A stretch of 64,000 bases of DNA from Deltaproteobacteria bacterium (lineage in GTDB: Bacteria; Desulfobacterota; Desulfobaccia; Desulfobaccales; 0-14-0-80-60-11), in contig JASEFS010000003.1 of assembly GCA_030018495.1 (NCBI GenBank), positions 1 to 64,000 of the forward strand, given 5' to 3'. Shown in pieces: positions 33,208-41,571 of the stretch. Below the pieces are notes generated by a model. It was not told where the DNA came from. It saw nothing but the letters and a program-made list of their open reading frames with translations, and made no database searches. Within the stretch, counting starts at the first letter, position 1, and every line of letters begins with the position of its first letter. A program made the position numbers and the translations under genes.

Positions 33208-34988
33208 GCGAGCAGAATCGCATCCTCAAGGGAATTCCAGCTTCTCCGGGCATTGTGATAGGACGGGCTCGGGTGCTGAGCGATCTCGGCGATTTCAGGG
33301 CCTCCTACCGCCTCCTCTTCACCGAAGAGGAGAAGATCGCCGAAATCAAGCGGTTTGAAAGCGCGGTGGACCAGGCCCATGCCGACTTGACCAGGCTGAA
33401 AGAGAAAATAGCGGCCGAGTTTCCGGAACATACCCACCTCTTGGAATTGCATTTGCTCATCCTCAAGGACCAGATGCTCTATGATGAGCCCCTGCGTTTC
33501 ATCAAAGAAAGCAACCTTAATGCCGAGTGGGCCCTTTACCGGGCCTTTGAGCGGGTAAGGGAGTTGTTCAACCGCATTGAGGACCCGTACATCAAGGGGC
33601 GCATTCAGGATGTGGAGTCGGTCTACCGGCGCTTGCTGGGCAACCTGAGCGGCAAAAGTTCGGGGCGGTATTATTATTCCTCTGAACCGTTGATTTTGGT
33701 CGCCAGAGACTTGTCCCCCGCGGAAACTTCGCAGATGGCCGGCTCCAAGGTGCTGGGTTTTATCACGGAACGGGGCGGCAAAACTTCTCATACGGCCATC
33801 ATGGCCCAGTCTTTGGAAATTCCCGCGGTGGTGGGGCTGGACAACGCCACCCGCGAAATCATTCCGGGCGACGAACTTATCCTGGACGGCTTGACAGGGA
33901 GGGTCATCCTGTCGCCGGGTAACGGCGTCATTAAAAAGTACCGGGCCCGCAAACAGGAATTCGAAGCCTTCAAGGACGCCGTGACCAGGAGCAGTTCGGC
34001 GCCGGCCGTGACCCTTGACGGCCATCCTGTACAGGTGCTGGCTAATATCGAATTGCCCGAAGAGGTGCAGTTGGCGCAAAAATACGGCGCTGACGGCGTC
34101 GGACTCTATCGCACCGAATTCCTCTACATGCGCCAGCCCCGCATGCCCACGGAGGCTGAGCTGTTCGAGGATTACCGGCGGGTGGTGGAAGCCATGCAAC
34201 CTCGCCAGGTGACCATCCGCACTTTGGATATCGGCGGGGACAAATTCATTTCCAGGCTGGAGTATGCGCCGGAGATGAATCCGGCTCTAGGGTTGAGAGC
34301 CATCCGCTTCTGCCTGAGAGAGCAGGAAATCTTCCGCACGCAGCTCAGGGCCATTTTGCGGGCTTCGGCTTTCGGCCAGGTGCGCATCATGTTCCCGCTT
34401 ATTTCCAGCGTTCAGGAAATGCGAACGGCTCGCGAACTTCTCCAGGCAGCCGCGCAGGAATTGGCTGAGCAGGACATCCCGTTTGATCCCAATCTGCCCG
34501 TCGGCGCCATGATCGAAGTGCCGGCGGCCGTGACCCTGTGCCGGGTTTTGGCCCGAGAAGCGGATTTCTTCAGCATCGGCACCAACGACCTGATTCAATA
34601 TGCTCTGGCCATCGACCGCGGCAACAAAATGGTGGCCTCCATGTATCAGCCGCTGCACCCGGCGGTCATGCACATGATCCAGCAGGTGGTCGCGGCCGGG
34701 CGGGAGGCCGGCATCCCGGTGGCCATGTGCGGCGAAATGGCCGGAGACCCCCTGCACATCCCCATCCTGTTGGGTTTGGGGGTTGACGAGTTGTCCATGA
34801 ACGCCATGGCGATTCCCGTGATCAAAAGCGTCATTCGCCAGTTCAATCTGGATGAGGCCCGGGAAATGGCCGCAAAGGCTTTAGATATGGTAACCGTGGA
34901 GGAAATCAACGATTTCGCCTCCCAGAAAATGAGCGAACGTTTTCCGGAAATTTTCCGGTTCGGCTCAGCCCTGGCGGGTATTCAATAA
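33204..34988 (+). CDS. ptsI: Phosphoenolpyruvate-protein phosphotransferase (enzyme I)
   Basis: Transfers phosphate from PEP to HPr. 594 aa from ATG 33204, overlapping ptsH. LKGIPASPGIVIGRA at the N-terminus, active-site His in GGKTSHTAIMAQSLEIPAVVG (split: GGKTSHTAIM and LEIPAVVG; about residue 195), GVGLYRTEFLY, and IGTNDLIQYALAIDRGN in the PEP domain near the C-terminus. Complete by length. Without EII genes nearby, a regulatory PTS role is possible (inference). Confidence 0.96.
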   Translation: MSEQNRILKGIPASPGIVIGRARVLSDLGDFRASYRLLFTEEEKIAEIKRFESAVDQAHADLTRLKEKIAAEFPEHTHLLELHLLILKDQMLYDEPLRFIKESNLNAEWALYRAFERVRELFNRIEDPYIKGRIQDVESVYRRLLGNLSGKSSGRYYYSSEPLILVARDLSPAETSQMAGSKVLGFITERGGKTSHTAIMAQSLEIPAVVGLDNATREIIPGDELILDGLTGRVILSPGNGVIKKYRARKQEFEAFKDAVTRSSSAPAVTLDGHPVQVLANIELPEEVQLAQKYGADGVGLYRTEFLYMRQPRMPTEAELFEDYRRVVEAMQPRQVTIRTLDIGGDKFISRLEYAPEMNPALGLRAIRFCLREQEIFRTQLRAILRASAFGQVRIMFPLISSVQEMRTARELLQAAAQELAEQDIPFDPNLPVGAMIEVPAAVTLCRVLAREADFFSIGTNDLIQYALAIDRGNKMVASMYQPLHPAVMHMIQQVVAAGREAGIPVAMCGEMAGDPLHIPILLGLGVDELSMNAMAIPVIKSVIRQFNLDEAREMAAKALDMVTVEEINDFASQKMSERFPEIFRFGSALAGIQ

Positions 34989-35141
34989 GGAAGGCTCTCC
35001 ACCTCAGGCGCAGGGTCCCGGGTTGGCATTCTCCGGGGCAGATGCCGACTTGCCGATTCAGGCCAAACCATGGAAAAAATCAAAATATTTGATAATCTAT
35101 ACAGGTATGTTTACACTTGACGCCGGGGGCCGGCAGCTTTT

Positions 35142-35603
35142 ATGACGGAAGAACGCATCAAACTCATTTGCCGGAACCGCAAGGCCTATTTTGATTATCA
35201 AATTGATGCGCTGTACGAGGCCGGCATGGTTCTGAAAGGCACCGAAGTCAAATCCCTGAGACTGGGTCGCGCCAATATTGAGGACGCCTATGCCCGTTTC
35301 CGGAATGGCGAGGTTTATCTTATTAATGCCCACATCAGTCCTTATCCCCATGCAGCCGGCGAGAACCACGACCCCGACCGCCCCCGCAAGCTCCTTTTGC
35401 AAGCGCGTGAGCTCAAACGCCTGTCAGGCAAGCTCCAGGAGCGGGGCTACACCCTGATACCCCTGAAACTTTATTTCAAGAATCAACATGCCAAAGTGGA
35501 GCTGGGACTGGCCAAGGGCAAGAAAAAGCATGACAAAAGGGAAACTATCCGCCGGCGCGAAGAGCAGCGGGAACTGGAACGCGCCCGCAAACGGCGGCAT
35601 TAA
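35142..35603 (+). CDS. smpB: SsrA-binding protein SmpB
   Basis: tmRNA partner in trans-translation. 153 aa. CRNRKAYFDYQIDALYEAG, GTEVKSLRLGRANIEDAYA and the Lys/Arg-rich C-terminal tail (KGKKKHDKRE) are typical. No tmRNA (ssrA) gene was recognised in the flanking ~500 bp. Confidence 0.96.
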   Translation: MTEERIKLICRNRKAYFDYQIDALYEAGMVLKGTEVKSLRLGRANIEDAYARFRNGEVYLINAHISPYPHAAGENHDPDRPRKLLLQARELKRLSGKLQERGYTLIPLKLYFKNQHAKVELGLAKGKKKHDKRETIRRREEQRELERARKRRH

Positions 35604-35626
35604 GTGATTGCACCTGTTTAGGAACT

Positions 35627-36034
35627 ATGGATTTTTTGCACAAGATCGCGGAGAATCGCATTCTGGAAGCCCTTGAGGGCGGCTTTTTCGATGACTTGCC
35701 GGGCAAAGGCCGACCCCTTAAGCTGGAAGATGACAGCCACATCCCCCCTGAACTGCGCATGGCCTATAAAATTCTGAAGATGGCTGATTGTCTCCCTCCG
35801 GAGCTGGAAGTAAAAAAAGAAATCGTCCGCCTCCAGGACTTGGTGGCCTCTATGCCGGATGAGGCGGAAAAGCTCAAGCACATGCGCCGCCTCAACTTTT
35901 ACGTGATGAAGCTGAGCATGATGCGCAAAGTATCGCCTCTGCTTGAGGAGCATGAACTGTATGCCCCCAAGATCCTGGAGCGGCTGGAGGCCGCTCAGAA
36001 AAGCGGCAAACAGGAACCAAAAGCCGGCACATGA
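35627..36034 (+). CDS. DUF1992 (DnaJ-like subfamily C member 28 domain) protein
   Basis: 135 aa. The N-terminal text IAENRILEALEGGFFDDLPGKGRPL is the DUF1992 signature (here shortened: ENRILEAL and DLPGKGRPL). The family's function is unknown. The rest is helical. Its stop overlaps the next gene's ATG by ATGA. Confidence 0.85.
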   Translation: MDFLHKIAENRILEALEGGFFDDLPGKGRPLKLEDDSHIPPELRMAYKILKMADCLPPELEVKKEIVRLQDLVASMPDEAEKLKHMRRLNFYVMKLSMMRKVSPLLEEHELYAPKILERLEAAQKSGKQEPKAGT

Positions 36035-36699
36035 AGCTTCGCCTGGATCATCCGGCTTGGCGGCGCTTCGCCCCCAGGCTGGCTAAGACCATAGTCAAGA
36101 GTTATCTGCGCACCTGCCTGCATGAAGTCTCAGCCAGTCCAGCAGCCCTAGCGCTTGTAAAGTCGGGCAAGCCGGTCCTGTTCACCACCTGGCACTGTCA
36201 TCTGATGTCCCCGTTGTTTTACCGTCATTTATATTACGGCCACCTGCCTCCCCTGGTGCTCATGGCCAGTCCCAGCCGGGACGGGGAATTTATCAGCGAG
36301 GTGGCTCGGGGATTGGGGTTCATTGTCTGTCAGGGGTCCCGGCGCAAGGGCGGCGTGCAGGCCCTTCAGGAAATGGCCAAGTATATGCATCAGGGCCATA
36401 GTGCTGGCATTATCGCCGACGGCTCCCGGGGGCCGGCCCGGGTGGCCCAGAAGGGTGTGCTTTTTTTGGCCCGGGAAGCCCGGGCTCCCATTATCCCTCT
36501 GGCGGTCGCGGCCAGCCGCAGAATTACTTTCAACACCTGGGACCGCTTTGAGTTGCCGCTGCCTTTCAGCAAATTGGCCTTTCTGGCGGCGGAACCTTTG
36601 TGGGTGGAGCCGCGTCGCGCCTCTTCCCTTGAACCGCTCCGACAGGAACTGGAAGCCCGCCTGAATCAGCTCTACAATTTGAGTCATCGCTACTTTTAG
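36031..36699 (+). CDS. DUF374 family lysophospholipid acyltransferase-like protein
   Basis: 222 aa. TTWHCHLMSPLFYRH, LMASPSRDGEFISEVARGLGF, GSRRKGGVQAL and IIADGSRGPARVAQKGVLFLAREA are the DUF374 family patterns, related to acyltransferases of lipid A and phospholipids. An N-terminal basic amphipathic stretch could touch the membrane. Substrate unknown. Coupled to the DUF1992 gene by ATGA. Confidence 0.85.
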   Translation: MKLRLDHPAWRRFAPRLAKTIVKSYLRTCLHEVSASPAALALVKSGKPVLFTTWHCHLMSPLFYRHLYYGHLPPLVLMASPSRDGEFISEVARGLGFIVCQGSRRKGGVQALQEMAKYMHQGHSAGIIADGSRGPARVAQKGVLFLAREARAPIIPLAVAASRRITFNTWDRFELPLPFSKLAFLAAEPLWVEPRRASSLEPLRQELEARLNQLYNLSHRYF

Positions 36700-36808
36700 C
36701 CGCGGTAAACTTTTTTCTCCAATGTTCCGAAAATTCGCTAAAACAGGTTGCTATGTCCTTTTGATATGGTAAATTTTAAGAAAAGTTTAGGTAATAATAG
36801 GGATTATC

Positions 36809-37612
36809 ATGCGTTTCGATGAACTGCAGCCCCAAACTCTGGAGCAGATCGGCTCTCCTGAAGCCAATGCTCTGGCCCGGACCTTAGTGGAAGAGCATCA
36901 CTTCCATCACGGCTATCGCTCCCCCGATCGCCTGCAGGGAGTGGTGGAAGACGGCGAGGCCCTCCAGGTTGAGGTTAAAATCAAAAACGATCAAATGTCT
37001 TATATGTGTTCCTGTCCTCAATCCGAAGCGGGTGAAATATGCCCCCATGTTTTGGCGCTTCTGCGGGCCTGGCTGGATCAGCCGCAGGCCTTCCTGAACC
37101 GGGTTGAATTAGGAGATCGGCTGAGAAAGTATTCCAAGAAAGACTTGGTTGATATAATCGTCGATTTGGCGGATCGGGTTCCCGAAGTCCGGGGCGTTTT
37201 GAAAGAGGAAGAGCAGGGTCTGGACGAAATTCTGGAATCCATCGATACGGTCATTGAGGATGTGGCGGAAGACTCTTTAGACCCTGCTGAAGCTGAACGT
37301 AAACTGCGCCGAGCCCAAGCCCAGGCCGATCGCCTGGCCCAAAGCGGCCGCCTGGCCGAAGCCCGTTCCATTTACTTCTATCTGCTGGATAACATCCTGG
37401 GTCTGGAGGAACAGGTGGATAATCCCACTTTGTTTCCTGAAGATTTCAAAGGTGAGCTTTTCGAGGAATATTGCCAGTTCATTCATGAGGACCGGCACCT
37501 GGAGCGGGAATTGGTGAAGCAGGAATTGGAGCAGTTGGAAAACCGCGCCGCCTTCTCCAGGGGAGAACTGGATTTGTCCGAAGTAAAGCAGGAATTACAG
37601 GGGGCTGCTTAG
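36809..37612 (+). CDS. SWIM zinc-finger protein of unknown function
   Basis: 267 aa. A SWIM-type finger, C-x-C followed by C-P-H (YMCSCPQSEAGEICPHVLAL, about residues 70-90), lies in the N-terminal third. After it come acidic helices and a repeated helix-pair region (AERKLRRAQAQADRLAQSGRLA) that resembles TPR-like packing. SWIM fingers commonly bind DNA or protein. TTGCTA (36748) and TAAATT (36770) spaced 16 bp form a weak candidate promoter. No partner gene is evident. Confidence 0.75.
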   Translation: MRFDELQPQTLEQIGSPEANALARTLVEEHHFHHGYRSPDRLQGVVEDGEALQVEVKIKNDQMSYMCSCPQSEAGEICPHVLALLRAWLDQPQAFLNRVELGDRLRKYSKKDLVDIIVDLADRVPEVRGVLKEEEQGLDEILESIDTVIEDVAEDSLDPAEAERKLRRAQAQADRLAQSGRLAEARSIYFYLLDNILGLEEQVDNPTLFPEDFKGELFEEYCQFIHEDRHLERELVKQELEQLENRAAFSRGELDLSEVKQELQGAA

Positions 37613-37643
37613 GAACTAAAGCCAGGCTTAAATCCAAATACCG

Positions 37644-38885
37644 TCAATCATTATGGCCCATCGCCGGCTGCGGCGGTGGGTCTTCTTTTTCTGGTTCAGT
37701 AGCCAGCGGCGCCGGAACCGGGGCCAGGATGGTGCTCTGGTAGATATGCAGCAACGACAGCAGAAACGAAAGGATGAGAGGACCCAGAATGAAGCCCACT
37801 ATGCCGAAATAGGATATCCCTCCCAGGATCGCAAAAAACATGAAGACGGTCGGAATATAACGGGTTCCTTTAGTCAGAACAGGTCTCAGGACATTGTCCA
37901 CTGAGCCGACGATAATCACAAAATAGATGGTTAGGGCGATGCCTTTGAAAATCAGGCCGTTAAGAAATAGATAGATAACCCCCGGAATCCAGATGAGGGA
38001 GGCCCCCACCACCGGAATAACCGAGGCCGGGATCATGACGGTGCCCCAAAAGGCCGCCTGGGGGATTCCCGCCATATAAAAGCCTATTCCCCCCAGCATC
38101 CCCTCAATTAGGGCCACCACCACGGTGCTCCACATGGTGGCCTTTATGACAGACTCCATTTCCCCCAAAATTTCGTCGTTGTGAGCCGCGTCTAAAGGAG
38201 ATAATTTTTTAACCTCCCTAATGAATTTATCTCCCTGCAAGAACATGAAGAAGGTGACAAAAAGAATAATAACGATGTCCATCACCAGGTAGGTGAAGCC
38301 TTTGACCAAATTGATGGTGTTCGTATAGATGAATTCACTGCCCCGGGAGAGAACGGTCTGAACCATATTTTCCAGCTTGATCTGTTCCGGTGGCAGGGGG
38401 AGGCGAAGAGTTTGAAAATACGTCTTGAGCCAATTGGTTTTGACATCAACCCATTGCCAGAGTTGCCCGGTTTTCAAACCTTCCCTGATGAATTCGGAGA
38501 ATTCCAGAGCCTGATTGGCGATAATGCCGGCCAGGGTCAAAAGCGGGATTATTATAAAAAGAGCCAATATCAGACAAGTCGCCACGGAAGCAATAATTTT
38601 TTTGCGAAAAAAGACCTTGGTAAGCGCCCGATACAGGGGCCTGGCGGTGATAAACAAAACAAAGGCCAGGAAGATATCTATAAGGTAAGGCTTGATTATT
38701 ACATAAGAATAGTAAAGGACAATAAGAGTAATAACTCCCAAAAACATCCGGGCTAAGCGTGTACGCACGCTTTGTCCATCTTCCAGGGAGGGCTGAAGGA
38801 TAGAAGCTGATCGCATTTCCGGGGGTTCGGATTCCCTGGACGAAGCTTTAAGTTCAAGACCTTGGGGGAATTCAGGTTCCGGCAT
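37644..38885 (-). CDS. AI-2E family transporter (permease-like, DUF20)
   Basis: 413-aa polytopic membrane protein with about seven hydrophobic segments; a 40-residue soluble N-terminal extension precedes the first. VALIEGMLGGIGFYMAGIPQAAFWG and PVVGASLIWIPGVIYL (about two-thirds in) are typical of the PerM/YhhT-like AI-2E superfamily. Name does not prove autoinducer transport; members transport diverse solutes. Convergent with the SWIM gene, with only 31 bp between their stops. Confidence 0.88.
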   Translation of the reverse strand: MPEPEFPQGLELKASSRESEPPEMRSASILQPSLEDGQSVRTRLARMFLGVITLIVLYYSYVIIKPYLIDIFLAFVLFITARPLYRALTKVFFRKKIIASVATCLILALFIIIPLLTLAGIIANQALEFSEFIREGLKTGQLWQWVDVKTNWLKTYFQTLRLPLPPEQIKLENMVQTVLSRGSEFIYTNTINLVKGFTYLVMDIVIILFVTFFMFLQGDKFIREVKKLSPLDAAHNDEILGEMESVIKATMWSTVVVALIEGMLGGIGFYMAGIPQAAFWGTVMIPASVIPVVGASLIWIPGVIYLFLNGLIFKGIALTIYFVIIVGSVDNVLRPVLTKGTRYIPTVFMFFAILGGISYFGIVGFILGPLILSFLLSLLHIYQSTILAPVPAPLATEPEKEDPPPQPAMGHND

Positions 38886-39083
38886 TATGCCCTAAATATA
38901 GGGGAAAAAATCGGTTTTGCAAAGATCAAGGCGGGGGAGCAGAAAGAAATCTCTGGGCTGAGGCTAAAATCCCGGGCCTTGGGGTTTATGACGGCATCAT
39001 TGTTAGCCGACCGCTGCAACCGACGCGCCGCCTCTTCTTTTAGCGTTGCCGGCGGCGCTGAAACCCTCAGGCTTCCGCCTCAC

Positions 39084-39323
39084 TTAGGTTCTGCATGACC
39101 CTTTTTTTTGCCTGATCTCCTGCACGCCTCGCCAGGATTTGCGTATTTCCCGCCGGGCCTGCACAATATTTCTCATCAACCGGGCGGCATTGCAGTTTTT
39201 TAAATGCCGCGCCGCTTCATGCAAATTGGCAACCGCCGCGGCGATGTAGTTGATGGCCTGATCAAGGTCCGTAAGGCCTGCCTCGGACTGGCGGTTGGAA
39301 TCGAAAGTTTTATCCGTCTGCAT
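39084..39323 (-). CDS. Small hypothetical protein
   Basis: 79 aa, helical, with Ala- and Asn-rich middle (LHEAARHLKNCNAAR) and a basic C-terminus (KKGSCRT). No family recognised. No clear Shine-Dalgarno sequence upstream of the start at 39323. Coding potential is moderate and the call rests on its orientation, length and isolation. Confidence 0.4.
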   Translation of the reverse strand: MQTDKTFDSNRQSEAGLTDLDQAINYIAAAVANLHEAARHLKNCNAARLMRNIVQARREIRKSWRGVQEIRQKKGSCRT

Positions 39324-39590
39324 AATTCAACCAGGTTGTTACGGTTTATCTTTCTTATAACGCTATCCAGCGCCTCATTAGCTTTGGTTCTGCCCGAAAG
39401 ACATTCAATGATCGTGCCATATTGGATATAATAGTAATATCAAAGACTTTTAAAAATAAAGCAGCTTTCGTCTTCGTATTGCAGGAGAAAAGTAATTACT
39501 TTTGAAGAGTAAAGTATAGGGATAGAGAACTTTGGCAGACTGTTTCAAGAGGAAGGGAGAGGGGGCTTTCGCCCCGCTGCTCCCCTTTTG

Positions 39591-40256
39591 TCACTTCCCC
39601 AGGCGGCTTTCCACCGCGGCCCAATCCACGTTGGCAAAAAAGGCCTCGATGTAATCGCCCCTTTTGAGGCCGTAATCCGGGATGTAAGCGTGCTCGAAGA
39701 CGTCCATGATGAGGAGGGGATTGCCCCCTGACAGGTGCCCCAGGTCGTGCTCGTTTATCCAGACGTTCATCAGGCGGCCGGTCTTGACGTCCTCATAGAG
39801 CACCACCCAGCCGATGCCCCGCATGTTGCCGGTGGCCTTGAACTCTGTCAGCCATTTGTCATAACTCCCGAAACTTGACTCAATCTGCTTCATAAGCTTG
39901 CTCTCTTTTTTGAGGGGCTCCTTGCCGCCGAGATTGCCGAAGTACAGCTCATGCAGGCGCATGCCGTTCCACTCCCAGCCGAAGCGGCGCTTGAGTTCCG
40001 CAAATGCCGGGGTGCCCGCCTGGCCCTGGCCCGCCAATTGGCCGAGTTGCTCCAGGAGCAGATTGGTATTCTTGACATAGCCCTGGTACAGGGAAAAATG
40101 CATGTCCAGCAGCTTATCACTGAAACCCTTCATCCCTTTGAGCTTGCTGAAGTCCTGGGCCTGATAGGGTGAAACCGCCTGGCCCCCGGCCCCCCCGGCC
40201 AAAAGTAAAACAACCAGCAAAGCCCCGATTGCCTTCCATACCCGGTTTGGTTGCAT
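39591..40256 (-). CDS. Exported Fe/Mn superoxide dismutase family protein
   Basis: 221 aa with a clear N-terminal signal peptide (MQPNRVWKAIGALLVVLLLAGG, then GQAVS), unlike cytosolic SodA/SodB. The fold's metal ligands can be placed: His in LDMHFSLYQGYVKN, His in WNGMRLHELYF, and Asp plus His in MDVFEHAYIPDYG. The active-site surroundings are non-standard (for example the usual HHxxYV is MHFSLYQGYV). Likely a periplasmic superoxide dismutase or a related metalloprotein. A GAAA-loop stem (GGGGGCTTTCGCCCC on the plus strand) lies just beyond its stop. Confidence 0.8.
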   Translation of the reverse strand: MQPNRVWKAIGALLVVLLLAGGAGGQAVSPYQAQDFSKLKGMKGFSDKLLDMHFSLYQGYVKNTNLLLEQLGQLAGQGQAGTPAFAELKRRFGWEWNGMRLHELYFGNLGGKEPLKKESKLMKQIESSFGSYDKWLTEFKATGNMRGIGWVVLYEDVKTGRLMNVWINEHDLGHLSGGNPLLIMDVFEHAYIPDYGLKRGDYIEAFFANVDWAAVESRLGK

Positions 40257-40318
40257 ATGACCCTCCGTGCCTAAGGTATTTCTTGTCCGGTAATCATCTT
40301 CGCGGCGGTTGTAAAGGC

Positions 40319-40609
40319 TATCTCCTGTAGGGGCGCAATTTATTGCGCCCTTAAAGGGCTCGATAAATCGAGCCCCTACAAAAAATTCTTGCTTTGGCGG
40401 GAATGAACTATAGGGCGGCCTGTGGCCGCCGTGCCCAAGAGGCGGCGGCCGCGGCCCGCCCTATTAAAAATTCGAACCGCTTTTAAATTGAAAATCATAA
40501 GGTCCGGCAACTTTAATGTATCTGCAAAAATCCGAGGTGTATCTGCAAAAATTTGATAGGCCAGGCATCCCGCCCGGCGTACACGGGCTGGCAGCCCGTG
40601 CTGCCGGAA
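40319..40609. repeat. 291-bp direct repeat, copy A
   Basis: Identical by eye over 291 bp to copy B at 41180-41470 (offset 861). It contains a REP-like palindrome (TGTAGGGGCGC ... GAGCCCCTACA), a second long palindrome framed by ATAGGGCGG and CCGCCCTAT, a duplicated GTATCTGCAAAAAT, and a terminal CACGGGCTGGCAGCCCGTG palindrome. It carries no gene. The pair flanks the small protein gene at 40667. Confidence 0.95.
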
Positions 40610-40623
40610 AAATCAAGCTGATT

Positions 40624-40650
40624 TAAAAAGCGGGCCCGAAGGCCCGCCCA
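40624..40650 (-). terminator. Terminator for the 40667-40969 gene
   Basis: On the minus strand a stem with GGCCTTCGGGCC centre is followed by a run of T residues (AAAAAG on the plus strand at 40625-40630). Immediately downstream of the small minus-strand gene. Confidence 0.8.
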
Positions 40651-40666
40651 AGAAACCTCGGCGCAG

Positions 40667-40969
40667 CTAATCTCGTTTTTGCATTTCTTCCCAGTGCCTT
40701 CTTTCTTCTTTTTCCATTTCCTGCCAATGCTTACGGTCTTCGCGCTCCATTTCCCGCCAGTGCTTGTACTGCTCGCGCTGAAACTCTGCAGCCCGTTTTC
40801 GGTCCTCCTTAGCCAGCTTCCTCTGGTCCTTGAAATATTTCCGCTCCTGTTTCAGCCGCTTTTCCTGCGATTTTAACGCCTCTTCCCAGAGCGAATCAGC
40901 CGAAACGGGAGCCGCAAAAGGCATCATCAAAGCAAGCCCCGTGAGAGCCGCCAATATGGATTTTTTCAT
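40667..40969 (-). CDS. Small exported charged-repeat protein
   Basis: 100 aa. Signal peptide MKKSILAALTGLALMMPFAAPVSA, then about 75 residues of almost pure charged alpha-helix with three imperfect 10-11-residue repeats ending HWREMEREDR, HWQEMEKEER, HWEEMQKRD. Function unknown; a periplasmic coiled-coil spacer is plausible. No family recognised. Lies between two identical 291-bp repeats. Confidence 0.7.
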   Translation of the reverse strand: MKKSILAALTGLALMMPFAAPVSADSLWEEALKSQEKRLKQERKYFKDQRKLAKEDRKRAAEFQREQYKHWREMEREDRKHWQEMEKEERRHWEEMQKRD

Positions 40970-41179
40970 TAAGTGATTCCTTTTTCAAATAAGGGTGCGG
41001 ACTTCTTTGCAAATCGGCAATCAGGGGAAAAATCCGCTCGGAACCTGTATGTTTGATTCCCACCGGAGCCGGGACGTTAAAGAATAATCTGCAGAACAGG
41101 GTGCAAGTCATGACGATCCCAACCTGCCGACCCCCTCGCTAATCAACCGGGCAGAAAGGCTCTGTTTATCGGATGGAAA

Positions 41180-41470
41180 TATCTCCTGTAGGGGCGCAAT
41201 TTATTGCGCCCTTAAAGGGCTCGATAAATCGAGCCCCTACAAAAAATTCTTGCTTTGGCGGGAATGAACTATAGGGCGGCCTGTGGCCGCCGTGCCCAAG
41301 AGGCGGCGGCCGCGGCCCGCCCTATTAAAAATTCGAACCGCTTTTAAATTGAAAATCATAAGGTCCGGCAACTTTAATGTATCTGCAAAAATCCGAGGTG
41401 TATCTGCAAAAATTTGATAGGCCAGGCATCCCGCCCGGCGTACACGGGCTGGCAGCCCGTGCTGCCGGAA
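41180..41470. repeat. 291-bp direct repeat, copy B
   Basis: Second copy of the 40319-40609 repeat with no base difference found by eye. It lies between the small exported protein gene and nrdJ. The sequence just beyond both copies is also similar (GCTGATT plus an A-run and a GC-rich hairpin), so the original duplication may have been slightly longer. Confidence 0.95.
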
Positions 41471-41483
41471 TAGTAAGGCTGAT

Positions 41484-41510
41484 TAAAAAGGCGGGCCGTT
41501 GCAGCCCGCC
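41484..41510 (-). terminator. nrdJ terminator
   Basis: Minus-strand stem GGCGGGC / GCCCGCC followed by TTTTTA. It is about 65 bp after the nrdJ stop codon. Confidence 0.8.
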
Positions 41511-41571
41511 CCAGGTCTTGGAGCCCCCTCCGCTATCGTGGAAAAATTTTTGAGGGCGAGGGGCGCGCCCT

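Noticed and set aside
34989-35141. tmRNA (ssrA) beside smpB
   Set aside because: No tRNA-like ends or tag reading frame seen within about 500 bp.
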